From contig BGZK01000871.1 of the NCBI GenBank assembly GCA_005406025.1, positions 1 through 64,000 on the forward strand: a stretch of DNA of 64,000 nucleotides, given 5' to 3'. The DNA is from Eumeta japonica (Eukaryota; Arthropoda; Insecta; Lepidoptera; Psychidae). The notes under the pieces were generated by a model, which did not search any database, was not told the DNA's origin, and worked only from the letters and a program-made list of their open reading frames with translations. The translations under genes were made by a program, and so were the position numbers. This document shows, piece by piece, positions 47,874 through 64,000 of this stretch (position 1 is its first letter; the number at the start of each line of letters is the position of its first letter).

Positions 47874-49427
47874 GTAAAGGACTCCTATTCATATATTGTT
47901 TTTTTTTTTCTTTGTAATTTTAATGAATGTTTTAGGATAAGTAACAATATGTTATGAGTACATCTAATTTATAAATACATAGATTACTTAAAATATTCTC
48001 TACCTGATTATTGCTGTTGCAAATTATCTATATTATTAAATTATATTGGACAACAAAATTTCATTTTTTTTATTACACGGATTCTATTGTTATATTTTAA
48101 ATCTGTTGTGTGTGTTTAAATTGTTTGCCCATCTTAGCATCTAAATGCTAATCTAAAGAGTAACACAGGATGCACAACAGATATGAATAACCTGCAATTT
48201 CTCTTTGTGGTTAACTAGATATTCAAATGTACAAAATAATCATTAATTCTTGACAATCTGTGAAGTTACTGAGCTAATATTGAATGTAAGCTCACTGCAC
48301 ATGTAACAAGCAAGTTATTAAAATGACAAGGAAAAATAATTATTACTTCCGAAATGGTTTAATTTCAAAACAATATTTTTAACATCTTTTTGAATAATTT
48401 GAATTTTGTAATTGTGAATATCATTAAATGATTGAGGATGATCAAACCAAAATTTTGGTTTTTTATAGAGATAGTTTATAAATCATGATATATCCATCAT
48501 ATGTCACACAGATAAACATAAATCACGAACTAAGTGTAACAAAAATCATATTTATCGCTGTTATTTGGATGTTACAGAAATGACAAAGACAAACCAAAAT
48601 CAAGTGATCAGAAGAATGTTCAAGCATTGCAGGAAGAAATAATTGCAAATTTTCGAAAACCTAATGTCCCTAATGTAAATGTACCAGAACACATAATTAT
48701 TTGCCTAGATATTTGCCACGATAACCACAATTCTACTTATAAATTTGGTGACGGTACCAGTTTTTCTTGTATTAATATGTTGAAAAGGATATTGGATTTT
48801 TTTATTCACTCTAAATATGCTATAAATAAGAAAACTCATTTTGCTTTGATGATATTAAAAAATGAAGATGTGGTTTGGCTACAAAACTTTACAAATAATG
48901 TAAGAGATATAATTAATAAAATAGATTACATAAATGCAGAACAGAGTACAACAGAGTTATTTAACTTTAATAAAGTTTTTGAAATTCTTATGCAAAAAGT
49001 TGATACACTTAAGCAAAAAGTCGATATTCCTGATGACAAAAACAGCGACTGCTTCATTCCTCCTGCTTATCTAGTTCGCATGGTTGTTCTTTATGGACGT
49101 TCAAATTGTATTCCAATAATAAATCAAGAAGATCCTATTTTGAAAATTCTAAAAAATGACTTATATTTTTATATTGACATTCTTCTTGCACATGAAGATG
49201 ACTGTGCTTTGTATAAATGTGAAGAAATATATGACTCTCTTCAAGATCTTGATAATGGATATTCATATGTGTTTGAAGTGTCAAGAAATGCTACGAAAAT
49301 TCATGATTGCATAGCTAAACTCTTAGCACACCCATTACAAAGGCCTCTACAAAAAAATACAAATTATACTTTTGGTAGCTGGCACTGCACTGAAAGTAAA
49401 GAGTTTGCGATGGTATTGAATAGTTAA
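47791..49427 (+). CDS. Babam1: BRISC and BRCA1-A complex member 1 (BABAM1/MERIT40), complete, 2 exons
   Basis: Two exons give 310 residues (human protein about 330). A short Ser/Thr/Gln-rich disordered N-terminus leads to a VWA-like domain beginning VPEHIIICLDICHDN (the usual IIICLD strand) with THFALMILKNEDVVWLQNF and IPPAYLVRMVVLYGRSNC as later core elements. Near the C-terminus KLLAHPLQRP matches the conserved BABAM1 motif that contacts the BRCC45/BRE subunit. In animals BABAM1 is the scaffold that links subunits of the K63-specific deubiquitinase BRISC; insects are expected to use it in BRISC rather than BRCA1-A (inference). The hAT element ends 121 bp before the start codon. Confidence 0.95.
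48578..49427 (+). CDS. Babam1: Babam1 exon 2
   Basis: 850 bp with acceptor tggatgttacag and stop TAA at 49425-49427. It carries the whole VWA-like domain and the C-terminal motif. The frame joins exon 1 without a break. Confidence 0.95.
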
Positions 49428-49468
49428 TTTTTTAGTTTATTTTGTAATTTCATTTGAGGATATGTGAA

Positions 49469-49474
49469 AATAAA
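49469..49474 (+). terminator. candidate polyadenylation signal of Babam1
   Basis: AATAAA 42 bp after the stop, followed by a T-rich stretch. Confidence 0.65.
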
Positions 49475-49499
49475 TTCTGTACAGAAATAGTGTTTCAAT

Positions 49500-52400
49500 T
49501 TATTTAGCATTTTTAATTATAAACTGATACAAAAAGAACTTACTACTCAATATAACAAAATTCCAAACTGTGTATATCTGTTGAAAGAAATTTTCAAAAA
49601 CTGGGTATATGCACAAAATAAATTAAAAAATGTTAAAGACATTCACATCATTCCACCTCAATGGTAAAATCTATACACTACAATGTAGACTGTCTTATTC
49701 CAAAATTATATTACAGTTTGTAACTTTACATTTATTTCAATTATTTTACGTAGTTTTCCAATGAAAACATTTAGGGCACAGCCAACTATTACCTGAAACC
49801 ATTTCATTGTTTAATAAAATTTAAATTCCTTTTAATATATATGAGACAATTGTAATACAATACCTTCTAAAACGAAGTAATTGTCACAATATTCATGTGA
49901 TGCAATGGAAAATAAAGCAGCACAAGGATATTTTCATTATAAATAGAAAGATGATTTAGATATAACAATACGGCAAGAACAAAGTTAAAGGCAGGCACTA
50001 GTGATTGTGAGCCTACAGAAAACTTGAGTATATGTTAAAATTAAATGAAAATCTAACTAGAAATGCTATACATAAAACTATTTCAGATTAAGGGACCTAT
50101 CAAAAAATACTATAAAACAATTATTTTCTTTTACTAATTTGAAATATCTATCAACAGCAATTGGTGAATTATGTCTATTACAATAATCTGATAAATGGGC
50201 TGAGAATGTGTCGATGAATAATTTTAAATATGTTGGTCGAGTCAATAGTAGGTAGAGTTACTGTATTTCGTTAATTATCGTATTTATTGTTCTATTAGAT
50301 CTGTGCTAGTTGGAATGGAGGTGCTGCTTTAGTATGTGTTCTAATGTCCATACTAAGCCAGTAAACATATTGCTTTATATATTTTTAGTCTATATTATTA
50401 GATCATACCCATAGCAGACATTTGTCATGATTTTATATATATGATGATGATTTTGGAATGTACAATATAGTACATTATTTAGAATTTTGAAATAAATAAT
50501 GAAAATATATGTGTAGTTGACAGTGTTATTTATCATTTTATTTATAAATAAAAATTCCTTTCAATCCATTTATTGTTTTACGTTCATGTTAATTGCTCAT
50601 ACATTAGTAATTTGAAACTGCTCCCTCTCTTGCTCTCACAGTATACTATATTGTTCTGATCACTCACTCACAAAAATAATAGCAAAACAGGTAACATATG
50701 ACAATTAAAAACTATTCCTTTGCTTGTGGAAGCAAGAAATAATGTACAATTTGAGATATTATAAAAATTTATGAACAGCTTCATAGATCAACAAGTAAAA
50801 ACTTGTTAGTTCTTATATTTTCTCCCACTTTCAATACTAAAAGAAAAAAAATCTAGAAATATTTTCAGCCCTGATGATGAAACACTTTTTGAGAATAAAA
50901 AAAAATCAAATTGCATATTTAATAAAGATTTTATAGATTTTTATTTAAAAAATTATCAGACAAACATAGAACAGAATTGCTAAAAAAACTTTTGAAAGCT
51001 ATACTTCACTAAACCATATCTGAGATCGTCAAATTTTTGGGTTTCTTATATTTTTAAGTTTAGTGGAGTACTCTTAAAGATTGACTAAACTCACATTTAC
51101 AAGGTTATGGCTTGCATCAAAATTTTATATTGAAGATTTCATAGATATTTGTACTATATATAGAGACAATAAAATTGATATCTATTTAAATACTGTAGTT
51201 TATGACTTGTTCTGTTTTAAATAATAGTTTTCGACTCAATTTGCATACTTCATAATTTTTATAGAGATTAGTATGATTGTCAACGGAAACGCAAAATGTG
51301 TAAAGGGCTGTACAATTTTATTTCATGAACAGGAACTAGTATAGTTCCGATGTTCTGTCACATATCATGAAATATGTGACACAGAAAATGCATGTATAAT
51401 AAGAAGTTTTGCTATAGAATTAACTTTTGTCAGTATAATCATAACTCAAAACATGTACATACTATGAGATTTTAAAATATATTTTTTATAGAATGATATT
51501 AATTGTTCCCAAAATGAATAAATTTTAATTGCTATATTGTATTTGCGGAATAAAGGCACATTTTACGACCTTTTAAAATCACTTTAACAAAAAGTCACTA
51601 CGACTTTTATTATGTTACATATGTAATAAAATCAAATAAATAAATACAAAAATAAATAATATTATTCAATCAATATTAGTAAATTCATAACATAATAAGA
51701 GTCTTTAAATCTAATAATCATTGTTGCATTCATAAGATTGAATAACACTGATGTGCCTTTATCCAACCATATTCAAAGCAATATAGTACATTTTCATGCA
51801 TGCAGTAGAACTAATAGTTTTATTATTATATGCTATGATATTTAAAAAAAAAAAATATTTGCTTTATTAAATAAACAAATTACTACTGATGACATAAAGT
51901 TCAGCTTTACTGCTCTAATGTAAATCACATTTCACTTTCTATAATTGTCTGCCACACACTTAAAACTAAAAGAATTGTCCACTGTGGGTAATGTTCAATA
52001 ATAAATATTCCAACAAAGATCTTGAACTCATACCATATACAACCAGTCCAATAAAAGTGCTGAAAACTGTAATTCTACCTTCTAACGCTGTATGCTTACA
52101 TATTCCCGATTAACAAATTGGTCTTGACCATCTTTCGTCCATAGCTTTAATGCACCTGTTTACTATTTTGATAAACTATTCTATTGATGCAAAGCGAGCA
52201 TCAAGGCTTTGCATATCTCAAAGGAAAAAGGATGTTACAAAATTAAAATCATTTTATGCTCTTACAGCATAAATATCAATGTACTTTTTAATACATTAAA
52301 TCAAAAGTATATTCTTGTTGAATAAATGTATAATACAAAAAGCTATTGATGAGATTGTGTTACATGTGAATCACATAAACTCAAATGATCACAAAAATGT

Positions 52401-53880
52401 ATTATTAATAATGAAAATTTATATATTGAAATATTTTTTATCAATTACATGATAGAAAGTTGTCTTATAAGTTAAAAGCAACAATGTTTTTCTATTAGCA
52501 ATAGATGTTTAATAAGACATTAAAAAAATTACTGTACTGCAATAAATATTAATGATTTACTTTGATTACATAAATACTAAAGAAAGAAAAAATGTCCATT
52601 TGATAAATACAATTATTGTATCATTTACTCATAATATAATTGAATTATAGTGTGATTAAATCAATAGATTAATAAAAAAATAGACTATATACAAGCAAAA
52701 ATATATAAATTTATTCTTGGTTCATCCAAAAAAAGTAATGATATTACAGGCATAAACCTAAATTCGATATATACAAATCTACTAATATCACCTGTGGGTT
52801 TACTTTAGTACAAAAAAAATTTACAAAACATAGCAAACAAGTCAAAATGATAAAGTTTCATTTATACACATATTCTGTATAGATTCAAAATGTAATCAAA
52901 AAGTACACTACAAATGTTGAAGTTTATGTATGCTAATGAGAAAACAGGCACTCCGTAACATGACAAACAAGCACACCTGAGATCTTGTAAAGCGGCAGCC
53001 CGCCTTACATCTTGTCCTCAATATTTGACACTGATCAATTTCCAAATTAAATAAATAAATTCAAATATCAGTCTTACCATTTAAAATTTATGTACAGTTT
53101 AGTTGAAAATGTGATAGTGTTAGTTATACTACATTGTATGTACTTTTCATCAAATCCATTTACTCCCAAATTTATATTTAGTTTTATAAGACAAGTTTTT
53201 AATCAATAAAATGTGATAAAATGAGCAGAGTCTCGGTGAATATACTTGATTATATTTTCACATGTTTAAGTATTTTAATTTTGGCGATTTCACAATAAAA
53301 TTATTTTAATAATTATGTACATAGGTTATGTATAGTATTCAAAACATCAAAAATGTGATGATATATATTTTTTGATACAAAAATGTCAATCAGCCACATT
53401 TGTTTTCAGTCATTTGACCAGCTACTGCTCCACACTTATGGGATATTGCACTTATGCTAAGCCACAGTATCTTTAAGCTGCCAATCACATTTATGACCTG
53501 AAACTATAATGCCTTCATTACGTCGTTTGACCATATACAGTTTTGAATAACTGCGGATTTTAAGTAACCATATACAGAAATCAGTTATACTCCTATTGTC
53601 ATTGTGATTGTAATTGACAGATTATAAAATGATCTATACAATAATTACTATTAGTGCAGGACTAGGCATGGTGCTAATATATACCTTGTTTTTTTTTGGA
53701 GCAGAAAACAATGCCAAGCAAAATTTCGTTTTTGTACATGACATGAAAATATTTTTTACATTCAACGATTCAGACACATTTAACAATAAAAATGAAATAC
53801 ATTATGTACCAAAATGATGTTCAAATAAATAAGTGACTCAAATACCTTCAAGAAAAAATACATAAGTTTTAGAGTATGTC
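49500..53880. other. AT-rich stretch, no gene recognised
   Basis: About 4.4 kb of AT-rich sequence with many short random ORFs. If the exon-like block at 53888-54110 is the Efa6 terminal exon, part of this would be its 3' UTR. An imperfect palindrome lies at about 51353-51385 (tctgtcacatat / atatgtgacacaga). Confidence 0.45.
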
Positions 53881-53887
53881 TCAATTA

Positions 53888-54110
53888 TCCTAGATCCTCC
53901 ATGAGTTTGGCAGAGGAATGTGTGGAGGTTTGCTAGGGACTAGGAGCGCAGTAGCAGCAACAGGCGGCGTGCGGTGGGTGGGCGCGGTAGGGTCAGAGCA
54001 GGCAGGCGGCGAGCGCTCGCATGGCGCGTCAGGGCGGCGGGTGGCGTTCGGGCAACGCGGGCGCGGCTTCCTCGGCTCCGGCACCGCCCGCGCGTGCTCG
54101 CATTACGCTT
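53888..54110 (-). CDS. GC-rich exon-like block, possible last exon of Efa6
   Basis: About 70% GC in an AT-rich setting. On the - strand one frame is open for about 70 codons (PEPRKPRPRCPNATRRPDAP, then PTHRTPPVAATALLVPSKPP and LPNSWRI) and ends in TAG at 53888-53890. The Pro/Arg/Ser-rich content would suit a disordered C-terminus, and the block lies 4.3 kb downstream of the last recognised Efa6 exon on the same strand. The acceptor is not convincing, and a conserved coiled-coil segment expected in between was not found. A forward-strand ORF also crosses it. Confidence 0.33.
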
Positions 54111-56619
54111 ACATACGTACGATAACGTTTTATCTAAAAAACACAGCCATAATTCTTTTTAATAATAAAATCTTTATTTTCCAACATTTTCTTATCACAT
54201 AATCATAAATATGAGTGATGACTGCATTATTAACTGCACTGTTGCGAGTTATATTCATAAACTAGATAAAAAATTTCTTAAATAAAAAATATTCAAAATA
54301 CCCAAAAATTCTTTTCTTTATAAGGAAACAACTTACGAGACAGCTTTATTTGTGCAATCAGTGCATTCATAAATAGGTGGGAGCCATACATTCAATTTGC
54401 TGTCAGTTTTACCACAGTCATAGCTATCATTATCAAAAAACTGAGTGTGGAATCAGTTCTAACAGATAGAAATATTCTAAAAATTAAAAACAAACATCTG
54501 TCCGTCAGTAACAGTATTAGCAGTGACGAAGCTTGATGTGTGTGTTTTTCGGATGTGTTATTTTTTGAATCATGTTATACATTCAGCTTAGGAAAAAGAG
54601 TGACGTCCTCATCGGGCACCGTCACTTTTATATATCCCCTAGGACTTGGAAATACAATTTATTAAACATTTGCGACGCTTTCTCAGTAATGGTATACCAT
54701 GAATTTTTATTACGATAACAAATGCCAAAGCTAAAATACACATTCCTAGTTATTTTTCTATTCAGTTTAACGCATGTTACATATTTCTACTTGCTACTAA
54801 TTACTTTTATATTTCAGGAATGGAAATTTGACAATTTGAAATTATTGCTTATTTAAAAAAAAATAAATGTTCTAAGGTTCGATTACCAAAGGGAATAAAA
54901 AATATATATAAGTGTCATGGTAGATTCAGTGGAAATTAAATTTCTCATACTTTCAGCAAACATAGTAGTTCAGTTTAATAGTACAAATATGCAGACGAAC
55001 TCAGGTACACATGCTAGTTTTTCAGAAATCTTCCTGTTCGTGATACAACAAATTGTCAGTATATTTTGATCAGATTAATGGCTTAGGTACCTAAACTAAC
55101 AATATACACACTTATTGAAGATTGAAAAATTTTATTAAAATCCATTCAACCTTTTCGAAGATTAGTTCAGACAGACGCTTAATCGAGAGACATTTAGAGT
55201 AAAAAATTAAAAATTATAAGTATAGTTTAGGTGCATAATGGAATAAATATTTATGACAAAATTTTATCAAACATAGTATGGACAGTTTCATATATTAGAA
55301 TTTTTATATATAAATACAAAGTATCTTATTTCTTATTCCAGGAGGTAATCTACCTCTAGAGCAAAGATTAAATCTGTTGAATTTTGGAAATTATTCTGGA
55401 CCAACAGATAGACCCTTTATCAAAATAATGTATAATACATAATCATAATCACCGATTTGTATCAAGATTGATAAAATTGTTTTTAAGTTATAAAAAAACA
55501 TACATTCTGACCTGACAGACAGACATTTTAAAAATGGTAAAATCAGGGTAATGGTCATAAATCCAATACTAATCCTAAAATTTAACAAACAATTATATAT
55601 TCAGATGTCACAAATTTAATTATAGCAATATAATGTTTTATAAATAAACATTAATAATGAAATAAAAAATATGCTAGTGCATACTGTAGTTTTATTTTCG
55701 ATATAACTCCTTTTTTAAAGCATTGAGCGAGTGGACGGATATCTTTCTCTCTGCAAAAAGTAAGAAAAGATAACGTAGAACGATTTGTGTTATGGAAAAT
55801 TTTTGCTGGTCAGTTTCTTGCTGAAATGTGCAATAAGAAACCTCATTGCGAATTATTAAATTCAAATGTGTATGACATTTTTGTTCACTAGCCATTTTTT
55901 CTATAAATTCATTTTTAATAGACAGAGCTAATTGATCGCACTACAAGTTTTTCATTTGTTAAAGTTTTTGTTTTCACTGAATACATGCATTTCCGAAGCT
56001 ATCCTTTCAATGATTGATAGTTAATCTACTTGATTGTGTATTCCACCATCATTCAGTTAATCATTTGGGACTGAAGGAAATTAATGATGTCTGTATGGTT
56101 GTGTAACCCTGCTATAATCAATCATTGTATCTTAATGTTGCTGAATAAATACCTTTTACTTTTCTGAGTGTCGAGGTGTTGAGACTTATCATCAAGTCTC
56201 AATTATTGAATCCCGGACATGGTTATCTCCTAATATACATATATAAATAATAAAAAAACAAACTAAAGGTAAGAAATAATAAAAAAAAAAGAATAAAGGG
56301 ATCAAAAAGACAAGTTGTGTGGGGCGACAATGGTATACTTCACGGGTATGTATGAATTAAAGCATTAACATTATGAAGCCTGTTGAAGTAATTAATAACT
56401 TTTAATTAAAGTTTCGCAACATAATGCATAGTCGGTACATATCGGAAATTGTGTTGCAGTTAGGACACTGGGTGCTTGAGACTGAATGAATCATGGATCC
56501 ACTAGCAACAACTAGAAACACAACTTATTTTTGGAATTTTCAGTTCTTTTTAAATTTATGTGTAACCCATTGGTTTATTTTCTAGTTACACAATATTATA
56601 AGGGAAGTCTAGTTTTCAT

Positions 56620-57720
56620 TGAATTATATTGATTCTCCTTTCAGATACTCCTTCAGCCTTGGAAATAAATAAATATTACCAGGAGCAAGGTCAGGTTAAT
56701 ATGGAGGACGCTCAAGATTTCAAAGCCAGTACCTCAAATTGCAGCCATAGCAATGGCGGATCAATTAGCCAAGGCATTATCTTGATGGAACAAAACAATT
56801 TTACTAAATTGCCTGACCATTTCTTTTGAATTTGTTATGAAACTATTTATTTGTTCTACATACAAAGAGCCCATAATAGTAGTCACATGGTCTAGATATT
56901 TTATCATGACCACCCCTTTACTATCCCATATTATTCTTTGCTAAAAGAGCCCCTGATCTTTCCAGTAGAATAACATGCTTTAAAATTCTTAGGAGTTGGA
57001 GATGATGGTTTTTTCCAAATCATAAGCTGTAATTTTGTTTCTGGATCATAATGGTAGAGCCATATTTCATTCTAAGATGTACATCAAACCGATAAAAAAA
57101 AACCAAAAACGATAAGGATCTTGTTATAACAGTCCCAAAGCTCAAGAAATGTTCAGCATAGTTTGTTTTTGTGCATTAATAAGCTTTCTGGGGATCCAAA
57201 GATACTTTTTCATCCGCAAATCTTCATGTAAAATACTATGGACACGTGCCAGTCGAAATCTTATTTTCTTGGGTTATAAAATGTACCGTGACACAACAAT
57301 CTGTTAAAACAAGTTTTTCAACATTTTTTACCATTTCTTCAATCACTGGTGTTTGTTGGGCAATCCAAGCGAGAGTCATCTTTGGTGGATGATCTCCCAT
57401 ATTTAAATTATATGCACCAATAGGCAATTGTAGAATACAATGGAGCATTTACTCCTAAAGTATGCTATAAGTCTTGATTAACTCATGCTGTAGTGAAATT
57501 TTTCAACCACAGATATGTAACAACCATACACAATTATTTTTTTTCCATTTTCAACATATGACAGACTGCAAACAAAAGACTTTCATTTTAAAAAAAAAAA
57601 AGACATTCAAATTATTTGCTTTTTTCAAACCTAATCAATATTCCAGTTTTACCAGCCAGTCTTTACTTTTTTGGGTTCCAAAGAGTTTGTGCCTCATTAT
57701 CACTTTATAGTGGACACTCC
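56620..57720 (-). mobile_element. mariner transposon relic A
   Basis: Fragments of a mariner-type transposase on the - strand, from right to left: a KMTLAWIAQQTPVIEEMVKN and VEKLVLTDCCVTVHFI stretch (57240-57400), EDLRMKK-like (about 57230), a YGSTIMIQKQN-like part in place of YHYDPETKQ (about 57060), GVVMIKYLDH and TTIMGSLYVEQ-like (56880), VLFHQD-like with an ALANPPL-like continuation (56780), and a weak C-terminal end. Stops and frameshifts throughout. The forward 66-codon ORF at 56629 is its antisense shadow. Confidence 0.85.
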
Positions 57721-58370
57721 TCATATATAGATAATAACAATGCATACAGAGAACTTTATAGATTTATATTTTGAGTGGATTTAATACTTTTATATGTACC
57801 TCTTTTTTGGTTTCTTTCAAGTGCAAATATAATAAAACACATTGCTTGTTAATACATGATGAAATTTATCACAAAATGAAATCAATAAACAACACCACAA
57901 AAGCATATGTTATTCCATTTTCATTACTGCATAGTGATGTAAGATCAAACACAAATTTACCTGTATTTAACCCGTCCAATTTAAAACATATTGTGTAATT
58001 GTAGTGAGTAACATTCCCAGCCTTATAAACGAGCATGTGGGCTTAAGACCAGTACATATAATGGTATTGGGTGTCTGCATAAAATAAAAATTACTGTTCT
58101 ATCCTTTATATATACTGTGTTACTTTTAAAAATAAGAATATAAATAAATAATTCTATGCTAACATGAATTGTAAAAAAAAATCTACATATTTTCACAGGA
58201 CTCCACATAAAAAACATTATCACAAACTTTCAGTTAGACAAAATTCATACTTATCGAAATAAGAGACTCAAAAAACAATCTCTTAATATCCTATTTCATT
58301 GTCCCATAACTGGAATTAATGTAGAAACCTAAATATACCCGACTAACAACAAAATTAAAAAAGTTTAAAC

Positions 58371-62381
<4,011 letters not shown>

Positions 62382-62879
62382 CTATAAATTATAAAGAAAA
62401 TTAAAAGTACAATTTTATTTAACTTATGGATGAAGATAAATTTTTTTTTACAATACTCATTTATTGGAATGAATTGACTGAAACTATCCCATCCAAAAAT
62501 ATCAAGTCAAAACATTGCCTTTATCAATACTGAAAATTAATAATTCACTAGCAAAAAGTTAAACATTTAATGGGTTACAATTTGTCATATGCCTTTTTAG
62601 GGCCTACAATGATCATGCTACCTCTAAGATCTGCTTTGAAAATATTTACTAAAATATTGAATAACACCAGAAACTTATTACTAATAATTTAAAATCAGAT
62701 CACAGTGGTCAATTAGTCTCTTTTCACATATCACTTAAAACTGATGAAAAAAATTATGTGTGAGCAAATCATGGGCTGTATTCAACATAAACGTAGGTGA
62801 AGAGAGCTGGGTTACACTTTGAACCTGAAAGAAAAAGTCAAGCAGTAGAATAGATTTTTCTCTTTGAAGATTTGCCAAT

Positions 62880-63320
62880 GAAAGTCACTTCTTTTTTCGG
62901 CAAGTCAGGTCCTTTTAATATAGTACGGATATTATGCAGGAAAACTAAAGGACTGTAACTATAAGTTGGAACGGCATTTTGTGCTTGCCCAGGATGTTTG
63001 AAAAAAGTCATGAAGAGCTTCCTCGTAACAATGCCGTCTTACACCATGATAAAGCATCAACACATTCCGCTAAGGTAATGCATGAGTTTTTGAAAGCCTC
63101 AAATGTAGAAATAATGACGCATCCGTCATACAGACTGAATCTAGCACCTTTTATTTCTTTTTATATTCGAAAATTAAAAATAAGCTTAAAGGTATACAAT
63201 TTACAAGTCTCAAATCAGCAGTGAACGAGTTCCAAAAGGTTATTGAAGACATTCCTAAGGAAGACTGGGCCAAAAGTGAGGATATTTACTTTGAAAAACA
63301 TGTAGATATATTATGAACAT
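62880..63320 (+). mobile_element. mariner-family transposase relic C (3' part)
   Basis: Forward strand: LPRMFEKSHEELPRNNAVLH, then HDKASTHSAKVMHEFLKASN and VEIMTHPSYRLNLAP (the catalytic HxDNAxxH and PPYSPDLAP regions, mutated), followed after a frameshift by SAVNEFQKVIEDIPKEDWAK. The sequence type is unlike relics A and B, indicating another mariner subfamily. No terminal repeats were identified. Confidence 0.85.
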
Positions 63321-63649
63321 AATATGTGGTCTAATTAATGAAAATCCAGAGATTTTTAGTAGTGTCTACATATTTAATTGTATATTTAAATTTTAAAAGT
63401 AAGCTAGTTTTTATTGAGGAAAAACTGCCTTACAAATATAAAACAGACAAATATTAATTCTTCAATGATGTCATATTTCAAGTATTATCTAAACTTTGAA
63501 ATAAAGATATATTTTAATTTGAAATTTGGATACTCCGATAATTAATTGTTTGACGTTGATCAGTCACTGACGATGTCAGGGTATTGGCATCATTCAATCA
63601 AAAATAACATTTGATTCTATAAATAATTACAAATGTGTGAATACTTTCC

Positions 63650-64000
63650 TCAGGTTTTGATTGAAAGCGTGGCTTCAGGTCAAAATTGGATTGATGCAGA
63701 TTTTCATCTTAGGTGCTTATGCTCCAAATATGTCCAAGCGAACCGAAGAGAAGAACATTTAAATTGATATAAGAGACATTGTAGCTAAATGTGATAAAAA
63801 TAAGAGAATTTTAATGTTAGGTGATTTTAATTGTTGGGTTTAAATATAGCGCGATAAAGTTCTCTGAAAAAGGAAATGGAGAAGTAAATGATAATGGCAA
63901 TTGCCTTCTCTTAATATGTCAAGAGTCCAACTTAAGTGTGACAAGTTCTATATTATAGCATGGAATTTTTAAATGAGGATGATCGATTGAGAATTAAAAT
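63650..64000 (+). mobile_element. RTE-like non-LTR retrotransposon fragment (endonuclease part), runs off the window
   Basis: Shifting forward frames give a VYAPNMSKRTEEKNI-like piece, RILMLGDFNCWV (the endonuclease GDFN motif, about 63812-63840) and GEVNDNGNCLLLICQESNL (63885-63935). This corresponds to the N-terminal endonuclease of the family seen at 36-38 kb and continues past 64000. Confidence 0.82.

Noticed and set aside
56629..56829. Forward 66-codon ORF
   Set aside because: It is the antisense shadow of mariner relic A.

Overview
The window is animal nuclear DNA, most likely from a moth or butterfly. Introns are long and AT-rich, exons are short and often GC-rich with canonical GT/AG borders, and the interspersed repeats are of insect type: RTE-like and jockey-like non-LTR retrotransposons, mariner relics and a small hAT-type element. 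The lepidopteran assignment is an inference from the style of the repeats and genes. No search was run.

Four host genes can be assembled exon by exon with consistent splice phases. (1) A tusp/TULP4 orthologue on the + strand (1990-23278, 13 exons, 5' part outside the window) encodes the end of a WD40-like propeller, a SOCS box and a split Tubby domain. One exon (18162-18350) seems to change reading frame. (2) RWDD1 on the - strand (39347 down to 33344, 5 exons) is complete at 238 aa. (3) Babam1/MERIT40 on the + strand (47791-49427, 2 exons) is complete at 310 aa. (4) Efa6/PSD on the - strand (62381 down to 58371, 6 exons recognised) covers the end of the Sec7 domain, the PH domain and the start of the C-terminal coiled coil. 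Its 5' exons lie beyond the window and its 3' end is uncertain.

Layout: 1-23.6 kb is tusp, with two non-LTR relics in its introns (2.5-3.2 and 10.1-12.9 kb). 23.6-33.2 kb is the gap between the convergent 3' ends of tusp and RWDD1. It holds the most striking structure in the window, a tandem array of about 35 copies of a 90-bp unit at 26.80-29.96 kb. 33.3-39.35 kb is RWDD1, with an RTE-like element in intron 2 and an unidentified ORF in intron 3. 39.9-44.8 kb is a retrotransposon graveyard: two diverged jockey-like copies separated by an RTE fragment and perfect hairpins. 46.9-49.5 kb is Babam1, with a 739-bp hAT-type non-autonomous element carrying a perfect 8-bp target duplication just upstream of its start codon. 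53.9-64 kb is Efa6 territory, containing three unrelated-looking mariner relics (one split by a 150-bp nested insertion) and an RTE endonuclease fragment running off the right edge.

The host genes show no obvious shared pathway. TULP4-type proteins are putative Cullin-RING ligase adaptors, BABAM1 scaffolds a K63-specific deubiquitinase, RWDD1 partners the DRG2 GTPase and EFA6 activates ARF6. I found no bacterial-style operons, CRISPR arrays or rRNA genes, and only a degenerate tRNA-like sequence.
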